A stretch of 64,000 nt of DNA from Bacillus sp. SKDU12 (GCF_010093085.1 NZ_MSRC01000011.1:1-64000), one strand, 5' to 3'; numbered from the stretch's first letter, positions 28,617 to 37,786 are shown. Notes: generated by a model from the sequence alone, not told the origin. Translations and numbers: made by a program.

Positions 28617-29471
28617 ATGAAAAGACGAGTCGAAATGATCACTTTCGAAGGGTATACACTAGAATATTCTGTTACTGGCGAGGGAGCCCCCATTCTTGTC
28701 ATGCATGGCGGGCATTCAAATTGTTACGAGGAATTCGGGTACACGGCGCTGGTTGAACAAGGGTATTGTATCATCACCCCATCAAGGCCCGGCTATGGCC
28801 AAACGTCAACAGAGATTGGGAAAAGCCTTGCCGACGCCTGCCGTTTCTATGTAAAACTATTAGATCACTTACAAATCGACAGCGTCCATGTAATCGCCAT
28901 CTCCGCAGGAGGGCCGAGCGGCATATGTTTTGCCTCCCATTATCCTGAAAGGGTCAACACTTTAATCCTGCAATCCGCTATCACAAAAGAATGGCTCACC
29001 TCAAAAGACATTAAATGTCAAATAGGGAGAATGCTCTTTCGCCCGCCGATGGAAAAGTGGGTATGGAAGCTGATTTCTTCTTTGAACAACACCTTCCCCC
29101 GGTTAATATTTCAAGTCATGAGTCCGCAATTCAGCACACTTGCGTTTCAGCGAATCAAGTCTCTGATGGATGAAAAAGACACAGAAGCATTTCGGAAAAT
29201 GAACAGCCGGCAGCGCTCAGGTGAAGGATTTCTGCTTGACCTATCACAAACCGCCGCTATCTCTTCAACAGAGCTGCAGGCCATCTCATGCCCCGTACTG
29301 GTCATGCATAGTGTTTATGATGGACTAGTCGACAAGTCACATGCACATTATGCAAAAAGACACATCCCTGACGCTACTCTCTGTTTGCTTCACTCATGGG
29401 GGCACCTCATCTGGCTCGGGATAGAAAGAGCTGAAACAGATAGAAGCCTATTCGAATTTTTAGAACCCTAA
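28617..29471 (+). CDS. ycgS: YcgS, alpha/beta hydrolase
   Basis: A 284-residue cytosolic hydrolase of unknown substrate. The nucleophile elbow is A94-I-S96-A-G98 (a variant of GxSxG), the oxyanion loop is HGGHSN near residue 30, the acid is probably the Asp in SVYDGLVD near 240, and the base is the His in SWGHLIW near 263. The start at 28617 follows CGGAGG. It has no signal peptide. Confidence 0.85.
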   Translation: MKRRVEMITFEGYTLEYSVTGEGAPILVMHGGHSNCYEEFGYTALVEQGYCIITPSRPGYGQTSTEIGKSLADACRFYVKLLDHLQIDSVHVIAISAGGPSGICFASHYPERVNTLILQSAITKEWLTSKDIKCQIGRMLFRPPMEKWVWKLISSLNNTFPRLIFQVMSPQFSTLAFQRIKSLMDEKDTEAFRKMNSRQRSGEGFLLDLSQTAAISSTELQAISCPVLVMHSVYDGLVDKSHAHYAKRHIPDATLCLLHSWGHLIWLGIERAETDRSLFEFLEP

Positions 29472-29537
29472 GTGAAACAAGCAGTGCCTTTTTTCTGGTA
29501 TGATAAGAGGCAGTTTAATATGAGCGGAGGTTTTATT

Positions 29538-30422
29538 GTGACAGCACAATCATCTTTTCTTCAGCTGAATTCTATTTTTATCAGCATTTTAATAGAAGCC
29601 ATTCCGTTTATTCTGATCGGCGTCATCCTTTCGGGAATCATTCAAATGTTTGTTTCTGAAGAAATGATTGCAAGAATCATGCCAAAGAACCGCTTTCTTG
29701 CCGTTTTATTCGGGGCGCTAGCCGGCGTATTATTTCCCGCCTGCGAGTGCGGCATTATCCCGATTACGAGGCGGCTTCTGTTAAAGGGGGTTCCACTGCA
29801 TGCGGGCGTTGCTTTCATGCTGACCGCGCCGATCATCAATCCTATCGTCTTATTTTCTACTTTTATTGCGTTCGGGAATAGATGGAGCGTGGTCTTTTAT
29901 CGGGGCGGACTGGCGCTATCCATTTCGGTGATCATTGGGATCATCTTATCCTATCAATTTAAGGATAACCAGCTTTTAAAGCTTCAGGAACCCGGGCATC
30001 ACCGTCATCATCAACACACCCTGCTACAAAAACTGGGTGGGACCTTGCGTCATGCCATTGATGAATTTTTCTCAGTCGGGAAATATTTAATTATCGGTGC
30101 CTTTATCGCAGCCGCTATGCAGACGTATGTCAAAACATCCACTCTGCTTGCGATCGGACAGAATGATGTATCCTCTTCCCTTGTGATGATGGGGCTGGCG
30201 TTTGTCTTGTCGCTTTGTTCAGAAGTTGATGCGTTCATCGCGTCTTCCTTCAGCAGCACATTTTCATTAGGATCGTTAATCGCCTTTCTAGTGTTTGGTG
30301 CGATGGTGGATATTAAGAATCTATTGATGATGCTTGCGGCCTTCAAAAAACGATTTGTTTTCCTGCTGATTACGTACATTGTCGTGCTCGTCTTAGCGGG
30401 ATCACTACTGGTAAAGGGGTGA
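29538..30422 (+). CDS. ycgR: YcgR, permease of the UPF0718 (ArsP-like) family
   Basis: A 294-residue membrane protein with about eight hydrophobic segments in two repeats. The first half holds the family's FPACECGIIP motif, which carries conserved cysteines, and GVAFMLTAPIINPIV; the second holds LSLCSEVDAFIASSF. Relatives include organoarsenical exporters, but the substrate here is unknown. The GTG at 29538 follows GCGGAGG by 7 bases and is preferred over the upstream frame from 29472. ycgQ begins 4 bp after the stop, and the two are always found together. Confidence 0.85.
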   Translation: MTAQSSFLQLNSIFISILIEAIPFILIGVILSGIIQMFVSEEMIARIMPKNRFLAVLFGALAGVLFPACECGIIPITRRLLLKGVPLHAGVAFMLTAPIINPIVLFSTFIAFGNRWSVVFYRGGLALSISVIIGIILSYQFKDNQLLKLQEPGHHRHHQHTLLQKLGGTLRHAIDEFFSVGKYLIIGAFIAAAMQTYVKTSTLLAIGQNDVSSSLVMMGLAFVLSLCSEVDAFIASSFSSTFSLGSLIAFLVFGAMVDIKNLLMMLAAFKKRFVFLLITYIVVLVLAGSLLVKG

Positions 30423-30426
30423 TTCA

Positions 30427-31284
30427 ATGTTTCGACTATTTGTGCTGATGGGATTTACGTTTTTCTTTTATCATCTCCATGCCTCAGGAAACCTTACAAA
30501 GTATATTAATATGAAATATTCCTATCTTTCTTTTATTGCGATCTTCCTGCTGGCCATTCTGACAGCCGTTCAAGCCTATGTATTTATCAAATCGCCTGAT
30601 AAAGGCCGGCATCACGATGATCATGATTGCGGATGCGGCCATGATCACGAACATGACCATGAACAAAACAAGCCATTTTATCAACGTTATTTGATTTATA
30701 TTGTTTTTCTTTTTCCTTTGGTGTCGGGAATCTTCTTCCCGATTGCGACGCTTGACTCATCTATAGTCAAAACAAAAGGGTTCTCGTTTAAGGCGATGGA
30801 AAGCGGAGACCATTACTCCCAGACACAGTATTTGCGGCCTGATGCGAGCCTTTATTACGCGCAAGACAGCTATGACAAACAGATGAAACAGCTGTTTAAT
30901 AAGTATTCCAGCAAGAAAGAGATTTCTCTGACCGATGATGATTTCCTAAAAGGAATGGAAACCATCTATAACTATCCAGGTGAATTTCTAGGCCGGACGA
31001 TTGAGTTTCATGGATTTGCGTACAAAGGAAACGCGATTAACAAAAATCAGCTCTTCGTGTTGAGGTTTGGCATCATTCACTGTATCGCTGATTCCGGCGT
31101 ATACGGGATGCTTGTGGAGTTTCCGAAAGACATGAACATCAAGGACGATGAGTGGGTTCAGATTAAGGGCACTCTCGCCTCAGAATATTACCAGCCTTTC
31201 AAGTCAACGCTCCCTGTCGTGAAAGTGACTGACTGGAAAACCATTAAAAAGCCTGATGACCCGTACGTTTACAGGGGATTTTGA
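30427..31284 (+). CDS. ycgQ: YcgQ, membrane protein of the TIGR03943 family
   Basis: A 285-residue protein that partners YcgR. It has N-terminal membrane segments near 3-20 and 35-55, a short His-, Asp- and Cys-rich stretch (about residues 60-80, HHDDHDCGCGHDHEHDHE) that looks like a metal-binding site, another membrane segment near 90-108 and a C-terminal soluble domain. The family is typically encoded next to a UPF0718 permease. A metal or metalloid transport role is inference from the His cluster and the neighbour. Confidence 0.85.
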   Translation: MFRLFVLMGFTFFFYHLHASGNLTKYINMKYSYLSFIAIFLLAILTAVQAYVFIKSPDKGRHHDDHDCGCGHDHEHDHEQNKPFYQRYLIYIVFLFPLVSGIFFPIATLDSSIVKTKGFSFKAMESGDHYSQTQYLRPDASLYYAQDSYDKQMKQLFNKYSSKKEISLTDDDFLKGMETIYNYPGEFLGRTIEFHGFAYKGNAINKNQLFVLRFGIIHCIADSGVYGMLVEFPKDMNIKDDEWVQIKGTLASEYYQPFKSTLPVVKVTDWKTIKKPDDPYVYRGF

Positions 31285-31286
31285 AA

Positions 31287-31330
31287 AGATTTGAGGAACC
31301 AAACTATATCGGTTCCTCAAATCTATTTAC
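31287..31330 (+). terminator. Terminator of ycgRQ
   Basis: A 14-bp perfect stem, AGATTTGAGGAACC (31287-31300) with its complement at 31311-31324. The T tract is weak. It also marks the left edge of the bacteriocin cassette. Confidence 0.75.
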
Positions 31331-31378
31331 ATTTTTTATATTACTTTATCTCTCTAAATATTAATTCAATTTCTTTGG

Positions 31379-32023
31379 TCAGTTAAGTTTGATCACTCGA
31401 CTGCATTGATTTGACACATAAGGATCATGAGTTACTATTATTATTGTTTTATTCATCTGATTCAATTCTTTTAACAGAGTGATAATTTCATTACGATTAT
31501 TTACATCTAAAGATCCTGTCGGTTCATCTGCCAGAATAATATCACATGGTTTTAATATAATTCTTGCTATTGCTAATCTCTGTTGTTCGCCCCCAGAAAG
31601 TTCATGGACTTTTTGGTTTAAGGACACTTTTTGCAAGCCCACTTTTTCAAGAACCTCAATCTTCAATTTTTCCTTTTCTTCTCTCTTCAACTTTTTATAA
31701 GTTAATGGGACATCTAAATTCGCACTGATACTAGCATTATCAATCAAGGCGTAATTTTGAAACAAATATGATATTCTAGACCGTAACAATTTATTGGCTT
31801 TTCCAGAACCGATTCTCGGAGCAACATCTCCAAATATTTTAACAATACCACCATCTTGCTTCTCGAGCATTCCCATAATATTAAGTATTGTTGTTTTTCC
31901 GGAACCACTGCTTCCTGTAATTGCAACCATTTCCCCTTTTTCTATAACAATGTTGATGTTTTCCAATACAACATGTTCTCCGTAAGCTTTTCTTATATTC
32001 TGCAATTCCATAACATAACCCAA
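31379..32023 (-). CDS. ABC transporter ATPase, lactococcin 972 group
   Basis: A 214-residue ATPase with Walker A GSSGSGKTT (near residue 37), signature LSGGEQQRLAIARI (near 142), Walker B IILADEPTG and the switch IIIVTHDP. It belongs with the small MacB/LolD-like ATPases found in lactococcin 972 loci and probably drives the membrane protein encoded just upstream, for immunity or export. The start is probably TTG at 32023, 12 bases after AAAGGAGG; the first ATG is 24 bases away. It begins 4 bp after the stop of the membrane protein gene. Confidence 0.85.
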   Translation of the reverse strand: MGYVMELQNIRKAYGEHVVLENINIVIEKGEMVAITGSSGSGKTTILNIMGMLEKQDGGIVKIFGDVAPRIGSGKANKLLRSRISYLFQNYALIDNASISANLDVPLTYKKLKREEKEKLKIEVLEKVGLQKVSLNQKVHELSGGEQQRLAIARIILKPCDIILADEPTGSLDVNNRNEIITLLKELNQMNKTIIIVTHDPYVSNQCSRVIKLN

Positions 32024-32027
32024 TTAA

Positions 32028-34235
32028 TCAGAAACCTCCTTTCATAACTTTAATCTTGTTTCTTCGTTCTATAATAATTAATGCAATTATCGAAGTAACC
32101 AATTCTAAAATTAAAAGAAATACAATACAAATTAATAGGTTTAAAGTTATTCCTCTTTTGACAACAATACAAGATATAAATTGAATGAGCCCTAGTATGA
32201 AAAACAAGGTCATATAATCTTTAAATGTTCTAAAAAAACCAATACCAAACAATCTATAGACTATAAACTTTTGTTGCTTTTTATTGAAGTATATTACAGA
32301 ATTTTGCACGATAAGAAGAACCAAAGCGATAGCTAATACAACAGCTAGAGCTAAAAGCGAGCTAATTTCGCTATGTAACTCCTTTATTTCATTCAAAGCA
32401 TATTGATTTAAAGAGACCAAGTACTTCAAATTATCATCAAGATGATATTTTTTTAAATAAGGCTCTAATATATTCATTGTCTTTTTTGAATCTCTATCAT
32501 TTAATTTTATTTTAAGCGGATCTCGACTTCCATTTCCTAAAATTGTATTTCTGTCACCTACCAAGCTATTATTCTCTGTAACAACTTGTATAATAGGATC
32601 TATAATTATATTATCCTCAGCTTTAAAAACTTCTGGGTTAAAACTGAAAATTTTCTGACCACTAGCTGTCCAAATAATATGTATTTCAGGTTCTTTTAAA
32701 TACTTTGGTACATGTCTCCCTAAAAATTCTTCATCATACGCTATTGCAGATTCTTTTCTATCTTCTCTAAAAAATTTTATTATTTTTTTTCTTTGTTGTT
32801 TATATTTCTCTGGGACAAGTAATATTAATCTTTTTTCTCTCTCATTGATTGATATTGATTGTTTTTCCGAATTGTATACAGGAAATTGTTTTAAATAATT
32901 ATCATTTACAATGATAGACCTGATTCCCTTATAGCGTGAGTTTAATCGAATAAATTCCTCTTCATATTCTCTTGTATCTATTAAGAGAGCTCCCATTTTG
33001 TTTAAAACGGGATAAATATTGTCTATATCATTTGTAAGTTGCGGCTTTCCCTTATTTACATCCTCAATATCATGGCCTATATATAAAGGATTAAAAACAC
33101 CATAATCCTTACTGACCTTCCAATCTTCTAAATGAGATTGTTTTGTTTTCACCTCGTTATATTGATTTAAAGTGGAACTACCTATTACAATTATTAAGAC
33201 AGAACAGACTACTTTTAAAATAGAATTAATGATAAAGATGCTATTTGTATCTTTCTTATTCTTTATTGCTTGATTAACCTTTATCCTCCTTATGTAAAAA
33301 TAAGTGATGATTGACAACAACCCTATAATCAAATAATTAATAAATAGTTTCATAACGGTATTCACAAAAAAAGAAAATGTCGATCCAGGTAAGAAAATTG
33401 TACATATGATTGATAAAAACAAGGAAAAACAAAAAGTTAATATTAATAATTTCCCTACTATTTGAAGCCAAATTCTTAAATTGGAATACCCATGTAATTT
33501 TAAAACACCTATTGTTTTTGACTCATTCACAATATAATAAATAAGAAGAAATAATGTTACAATAAGAACCAAATAGTTATACTGTTGTAATGATGAAGTA
33601 GACATTTCCGCGTAACCATCATTCACTTCTCTGTTTTGTAAAAAGTCACTTACTTCAAACGACGAATCAAATTTTTCATTTACCTCATTAACAAATCCAT
33701 TTAAAAAATCTTCAAAAGAATATTTACCTTTAGTTTCAGCATAATATGTACCGTTTACAGGAAGATAATCAAAAGACTTTTTTAGTGGTTTAATTGTTAT
33801 TTTAGAAGTGCTACCAAATATTTTTAATTGTCCTATCTGATTTTTATCCTTAGAATTTTCCGTACTTATGTATAAATTTTCAGATTGAGTGTCTAACTTA
33901 CTAAAAAATGTCCCTTTTGAGAGTTCAAGGCCATTAAAATAGTCAGTTTGTTGAGTTAACAATACATATTTAGAAATTTCTACTTTATCGTTTGTAGAGA
34001 AATTAATAGCCGGACGGAAAATATTTGATTTATATTTTTTTGAACTACTAATAATTAGTTCTATCATTTCTTTAGGATCATTTAATAAGGGATCATCCGG
34101 TATTGTAAAAGGTTTACCGACAGAACTATCTAGCTGTTCAAACTCTTCAATTTGTTTATTTGCAGTTTCCCTAAAGGAAATCAAAAAGGAGAACAGTGAA
34201 GAAATCACAAGGAATAAAATCACAATTTTTCTCAC
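32028..34235 (-). CDS. Bacteriocin-associated integral membrane protein (DUF1430-like)
   Basis: A 735-residue membrane protein. It has one N-terminal segment (about 3-22), a large outer domain to ~215, a group of four segments (about 222-365), another large domain, and three final segments (about 615-720). This is the layout of the bacteriocin-associated putative immunity proteins paired with lactococcin 972 and of FtsX/MacB-like permeases. The start is GTG at 34235. Its AAAGGAG ribosome site lies inside a terminator-like hairpin. The DNA is strikingly AT-rich next to its neighbours, suggesting acquisition. Confidence 0.85.
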   Translation of the reverse strand: MRKIVILFLVISSLFSFLISFRETANKQIEEFEQLDSSVGKPFTIPDDPLLNDPKEMIELIISSSKKYKSNIFRPAINFSTNDKVEISKYVLLTQQTDYFNGLELSKGTFFSKLDTQSENLYISTENSKDKNQIGQLKIFGSTSKITIKPLKKSFDYLPVNGTYYAETKGKYSFEDFLNGFVNEVNEKFDSSFEVSDFLQNREVNDGYAEMSTSSLQQYNYLVLIVTLFLLIYYIVNESKTIGVLKLHGYSNLRIWLQIVGKLLILTFCFSLFLSIICTIFLPGSTFSFFVNTVMKLFINYLIIGLLSIITYFYIRRIKVNQAIKNKKDTNSIFIINSILKVVCSVLIIVIGSSTLNQYNEVKTKQSHLEDWKVSKDYGVFNPLYIGHDIEDVNKGKPQLTNDIDNIYPVLNKMGALLIDTREYEEEFIRLNSRYKGIRSIIVNDNYLKQFPVYNSEKQSISINEREKRLILLVPEKYKQQRKKIIKFFREDRKESAIAYDEEFLGRHVPKYLKEPEIHIIWTASGQKIFSFNPEVFKAEDNIIIDPIIQVVTENNSLVGDRNTILGNGSRDPLKIKLNDRDSKKTMNILEPYLKKYHLDDNLKYLVSLNQYALNEIKELHSEISSLLALAVVLAIALVLLIVQNSVIYFNKKQQKFIVYRLFGIGFFRTFKDYMTLFFILGLIQFISCIVVKRGITLNLLICIVFLLILELVTSIIALIIIERRNKIKVMKGGF

Positions 34236-34261
34236 AAAAAAAACTCCTTTATAAAAAGGAG
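34236..34261 (-). terminator. Hairpin that is both a terminator and a Shine-Dalgarno sequester
   Basis: On the minus strand CTCCTTT (34261-34255) pairs with AAAGGAG (34250-34244) over a TTAT loop, followed by eight T residues and then the GTG start. The AAAGGAG arm is the ribosome site of the 735-residue protein. Most transcripts should end here after the bacteriocin gene, and those that pass have a masked ribosome site. Confidence 0.7.
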
Positions 34262-34262
34262 A

Positions 34263-34295
34263 ATCATCGAAAACTCTTTCTAAGTTTTCGATGAT
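34263..34295 (-). terminator. Stable hairpin after the bacteriocin gene
   Basis: ATCATCGAAAAC (34263-34274) pairs with GTTTTCGATGAT (34284-34295), a perfect 12-bp stem. It ends 20 bp after the bacteriocin stop and has no T run of its own; it probably protects the 3' end of the short transcript made by the terminator just beyond it. Confidence 0.7.
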
Positions 34296-34315
34296 ATCCT
34301 TATCATAGTTTTATA

Positions 34316-34702
34316 TTAGTAAGTTTTCCAATTGGCCTTTGTCTTAGCATCTGTTGCTCCGCCTGACAAACTGGAGTATGAGGTTGTTCCTGCTTTAATT
34401 TTACCGCTTGAATTAGTTCTTGTCCCAAGGGCACAGGATGAAGCATGGGCCTTATCTTTGTGATAATAATTTGACCAAACTTTCTTTTTAATTCCCCAAT
34501 CAAAGTAACCAGCTGTACCATAATCCCAGTTTCCTCCGCCAACATTTTCATTTTCAAATGGAGTTACTTCAGAGTTTTTCAGAGGGGTATTAGTTAAATC
34601 AACCTCGCCACTTGTTTCTGCACCTGCTGCTGATGCTGCTTGTCCAGTTGAGAATGCTAATGCTGCTATTAAAGCTGCACTCATGAGACCTTTTTTCACC
34701 AT
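34316..34702 (-). CDS. Lactococcin 972-family bacteriocin precursor
   Basis: A 128-residue exported peptide. A Sec signal peptide ends at A23-S-A25. A pro-like stretch (26-53) is followed by a core of ~75 residues beginning GGGNWDYG (55-62). The core keeps marks of lactococcin 972, as I recall it: the N-terminal Gly/Trp/Tyr block, SNYYHKDKAHASS (77-89) matching SNYHHGSKTHSA, and an aromatic C-terminus. Lactococcin 972 blocks septum formation by binding lipid II; the same target here is inference. One cysteine (C90) is present. The ATG at 34702 follows AAGGAGTG. The two genes behind it complete the usual three-gene locus. Confidence 0.87.
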   Translation of the reverse strand: MVKKGLMSAALIAALAFSTGQAASAAGAETSGEVDLTNTPLKNSEVTPFENENVGGGNWDYGTAGYFDWGIKKKVWSNYYHKDKAHASSCALGTRTNSSGKIKAGTTSYSSLSGGATDAKTKANWKTY

Positions 34703-34777
34703 AACTGATCCACTCCTTCTTTTTTAATTTTAATGGAGATTGAATGACAGCGCGCTCACCCGTTCAATAACATCCTT

Positions 34778-34806
34778 ATTATCCCATATAAGGGATATAT
34801 ATTAAA
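34778..34806 (-). promoter_or_regulatory. Candidate promoter and operator of the bacteriocin gene
   Basis: On the minus strand GATAAT (34783-34778) is preceded by TGG, an extended -10, with TTTAAT as a weak -35 17 bp upstream. The spacer holds the near-palindrome ATCCCATATAAGGGAT (34781-34796), placed where a repressor could block polymerase. The regulator is unknown. Confidence 0.4.
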
Positions 34807-34900
34807 TTAACAATTTTTCCTATAAATGGATTGTAAGAAAAAGTACTCTAGATATATTCTATTAACAAACTGGTAGAAGAACTCTCTTAAACAATCTGTT

Positions 34901-36130
34901 TTATTTCATCAGCATCAAATCAAGATAGAGCTGACATCGCGTTCTGAAATCACTTAAATTGATCGATGTCATTTCAGTAATCTGTTTAATGCGGTAATTT
35001 AGTGTGTTTTGGTGAATAAACAGCTGTTCTGCTGCTGGTTTTGTTTTGCAGTTGTTGAGGAGATAGATTTCCAGAGTTTTAAGCAGCTCGGTGCTGCTTT
35101 CTTGGTCCTTCGCTTTTAATAAAGATAAATCCTTATTTTCGTATTCCAAAAATTCGTTTTTCTGCTCAATGCTTTCTAAATAGCGGTAAATGCCGAGTTT
35201 GGCATATTCATATGGAATGTTTTCCTGATTTCCGGTGATTTCTGCGGCTTTGATGACTTCAAGTGCTTCTATGTAGCTCTTTCCAAGTTTTAAAAGATGA
35301 TCATATTCGTTTCCGATACCGATATATATAGGGGTAGGAATTTTTTGAAAGTGAAAATGTGTTAACAGCTTGTTAATAAATTCAGAAGCTGCCGAGGAGA
35401 CGGAGCTTTTTTGGGAAAAACTCGCTACGACGATGACAATATTTGATTCGATCGTTAAGACATGACTGACTTTATCTCGTAAATTCAAGTACGACCTGAT
35501 ATTTTCCTTTAAATCCTCTACCGCTTCCCCATCCCCGTTCGCGGCATGCAGGATGACAACCGAAAACATGGAAGGCAGCACGGTGTTGATCCTTTCGGCT
35601 TCCCGCCTGAGTTCCTTCTCAGTGGTAAATTGCTGATAGATCGCCCGTTTGATGAGATCTTCAGCTTTTTCTTCTTTTTCCTGTTTCAGCTTATTCGTTT
35701 TATAAATGATTTTCCCGACATGGAAAGAAGTCTCATACAAAAAATCAAGTTCTTCTTCCGTCAGATTTTGGTCCAGCTCCTGAACCCAGATATAGCCCAT
35801 GACTTCCCCTTTATGCTTCGCACTCACGACGACCCTCTGATTTAGGCCGATGCTTTCCATTTTATTGACGCGAAAAGGCTCAGGTTCTGTTTTCAGTTTT
35901 TCAATGATGCCGTCCTTCAGAAACCTCTCAAAAATCTGAACCGGACATTTTTTCGAAAAAATAGTCTGCTGGTTGGCAGAATCAAAATGATTAATATAGT
36001 AAGAATTATAAGCTAACAAAAAGAAATCTACACTTTCCAGTATGACTGGTTTTTGCAATTCATAACTAATAAAATCAATCAGCTTATCAACATCTGAAAA
36101 TGAAAAAACTCTCTCTAAAAGCTCTTCCAT
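34901..36130 (-). CDS. putR: PutR, PucR-type activator of proline catabolism
   Basis: A 409-residue regulator. The C-terminal ~60 residues form the PucR-family helix-turn-helix (TKPAAEQLFIHQNTLNYRI), preceded by a GGDEF-like middle region. In B. subtilis PutR activates putBCP when proline is present. The start at 36130 gives MEELLERVFSFSDVDKLIDF. It lies downstream of putP on the same strand, 152 bp away, with little of note between them. Confidence 0.92.
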   Translation of the reverse strand: MEELLERVFSFSDVDKLIDFISYELQKPVILESVDFFLLAYNSYYINHFDSANQQTIFSKKCPVQIFERFLKDGIIEKLKTEPEPFRVNKMESIGLNQRVVVSAKHKGEVMGYIWVQELDQNLTEEELDFLYETSFHVGKIIYKTNKLKQEKEEKAEDLIKRAIYQQFTTEKELRREAERINTVLPSMFSVVILHAANGDGEAVEDLKENIRSYLNLRDKVSHVLTIESNIVIVVASFSQKSSVSSAASEFINKLLTHFHFQKIPTPIYIGIGNEYDHLLKLGKSYIEALEVIKAAEITGNQENIPYEYAKLGIYRYLESIEQKNEFLEYENKDLSLLKAKDQESSTELLKTLEIYLLNNCKTKPAAEQLFIHQNTLNYRIKQITEMTSINLSDFRTRCQLYLDLMLMK

Positions 36131-36282
36131 ACTTTTTTCTCCTATACTTTTTTTACTTTAATCATATCCATACAGAGGCTTTTTGTATAGAAAAAAATGC
36201 GCTTGTTTCCAAAAAGAAAAAGTGGCCGTTTAAAAGGAGAAAAGAGGAAAAAGGGACAGCCCCTTCCTCCTCCTTTTGACCC

Positions 36283-37752
36283 TTATTGCGACATTGTATC
36301 TTGGTATTCTTTAAACTGGTCTGCGACAGCTTGTGACGGAGCCTGCGTCAATACACTGACGATAAAGACAGATAATAGACTCGCAGCAAAACCAGGTATC
36401 ATTTCATACAGAAAGTCCGAAAGACCGGCATTCGCCCAAATGATTACAGTTGCTGCTCCCACAATCATGCCGGCGAGTGCCCCCCATTTGGTCATTCGTT
36501 TCCAAAACAGACTGAGCAGTACAACCGGTCCAAATGACGCACCGAAGCCCGCCCACGCGTAGCTTACCAATCCAAGGATCGTATTGTTTTTCTCCCAAGC
36601 AAGACATAATGCGATGACAGAAACCACAAGCACAGCCAAACGGCCTAAAAACACCAGCTCTTTATCAGATGCTGAGCGTCTGAACATCGACTTATACAAA
36701 TCTTCTACCAGAGAGCTTGATGTCACAAGCAGTTGGGAAGAAATTGTACTCATAATTGCGGCCAAAATAGCTGAAATCAAAAAACCTGTGATAATCGGAT
36801 GGAACAAAATGTTCCCTAATTGAATAAAAATCGTCTCAGGGTCCTTCAGTGTCATGCCATTTTCGTGGTAATAAGCGATTCCGCCTAAACCCGTCAGCAC
36901 AGCACCGACTGCAGACAGCACCATCCAGCCCATTCCGATTCTGCGCGCTCTTTTGATCTCTTTGACAGACGTTATCGCCATAAAACGCACAATGATATGC
37001 GGCTGGCCAAAGTACCCCAATCCCCAGGCAAACAAAGAAATAATGCCAAGAATGCTTGTTCCTTTGAACATATTAAACATATCTGGATCAACAGAGCGGA
37101 TTTCTGCAACTGTATCACTTGCCCCGCCCGTGTGGAAAAATGTAACGATAGGAACAAGGATGAGTGCGGCAAACATAATAATCCCCTGAACAAAATCTGT
37201 CCAGCTGACAGCCAAAAAGCCGCCAAACAAGGTATATACCACAACAACCCCCGTCACAACCCACAATCCGGTGTGATAATCCATCCCCAAAATACTGTTG
37301 AATAAAACGCCGCCGGATACCATTCCGGACGATACATAAAATGTGAAAAAGACTAATATCACAATTCCCGAAAACAGTCTGAGAAGCTTTGTTTGATCTC
37401 CGAAGCGATTTTCAAGGAATCCGGGAATTGTAATGGAATTCCCCGCCTGTTCAGTGTAGGTTCGCAGCCGCGGCGCAACGTAAAGCCAGTTCGCCCATGC
37501 GCCAAGACAGAGTCCGAACACAATCCAAATACCGCTCAGCCCTGTTGAAAACATGGCGCCCGGGAGCCCCATTAACAGCCAGCCGCTCATATCGGCAGCA
37601 CCGGCACTGAGAGCAGTTACCGCCGGACCTAAGGAGCGTCCTCCAAGCATGTAATCCGTCAGATTGGATGTGCGCTTGTAAGCAAAGTAGCCGATCAGCA
37701 GCATTCCCGCCATATAAATACAAATCGAAATAATCAGCTGTGTGTTTTCTAT
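36283..37752 (-). CDS. putP: Proline/sodium symporter PutP (apparent ATA start)
   Basis: High-affinity proline uptake for catabolism. The protein of ~489 residues has the thirteen-segment sodium:solute symporter fold, with family marks GGRSLGPAVTALSAGAADMSGWLLMG near residue 37 and WAWGLGYFGQPHI-like sequence in the middle. The only well-placed ribosome site (GGAGG, 37759-37764) is 7 bases before an ATA at 37752. The first ATG (37713) has no ribosome site and would cut into the first membrane segment. So either ATA is used or the start codon has been lost. A 12-bp hairpin lies between putC and this gene. Confidence 0.88.
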   Translation of the reverse strand: MENTQLIISICIYMAGMLLIGYFAYKRTSNLTDYMLGGRSLGPAVTALSAGAADMSGWLLMGLPGAMFSTGLSGIWIVFGLCLGAWANWLYVAPRLRTYTEQAGNSITIPGFLENRFGDQTKLLRLFSGIVILVFFTFYVSSGMVSGGVLFNSILGMDYHTGLWVVTGVVVVYTLFGGFLAVSWTDFVQGIIMFAALILVPIVTFFHTGGASDTVAEIRSVDPDMFNMFKGTSILGIISLFAWGLGYFGQPHIIVRFMAITSVKEIKRARRIGMGWMVLSAVGAVLTGLGGIAYYHENGMTLKDPETIFIQLGNILFHPIITGFLISAILAAIMSTISSQLLVTSSSLVEDLYKSMFRRSASDKELVFLGRLAVLVVSVIALCLAWEKNNTILGLVSYAWAGFGASFGPVVLLSLFWKRMTKWGALAGMIVGAATVIIWANAGLSDFLYEMIPGFAASLLSVFIVSVLTQAPSQAVADQFKEYQDTMSQ

Positions 37753-37786
37753 GGCACTTCCTCCTCTTTTTTATAGGTTATGGATG

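Noticed and set aside
34303-34557. Alternative minus-strand frame overlapping the bacteriocin gene
   Set aside because: The other frame has a signal peptide, ribosome site and lactococcin 972 pattern; this one has none of them.
36197-36562. Plus-strand frame of 121 residues near the end of putP
   Set aside because: It is mostly antisense to putP and rich in chance residues; no support.
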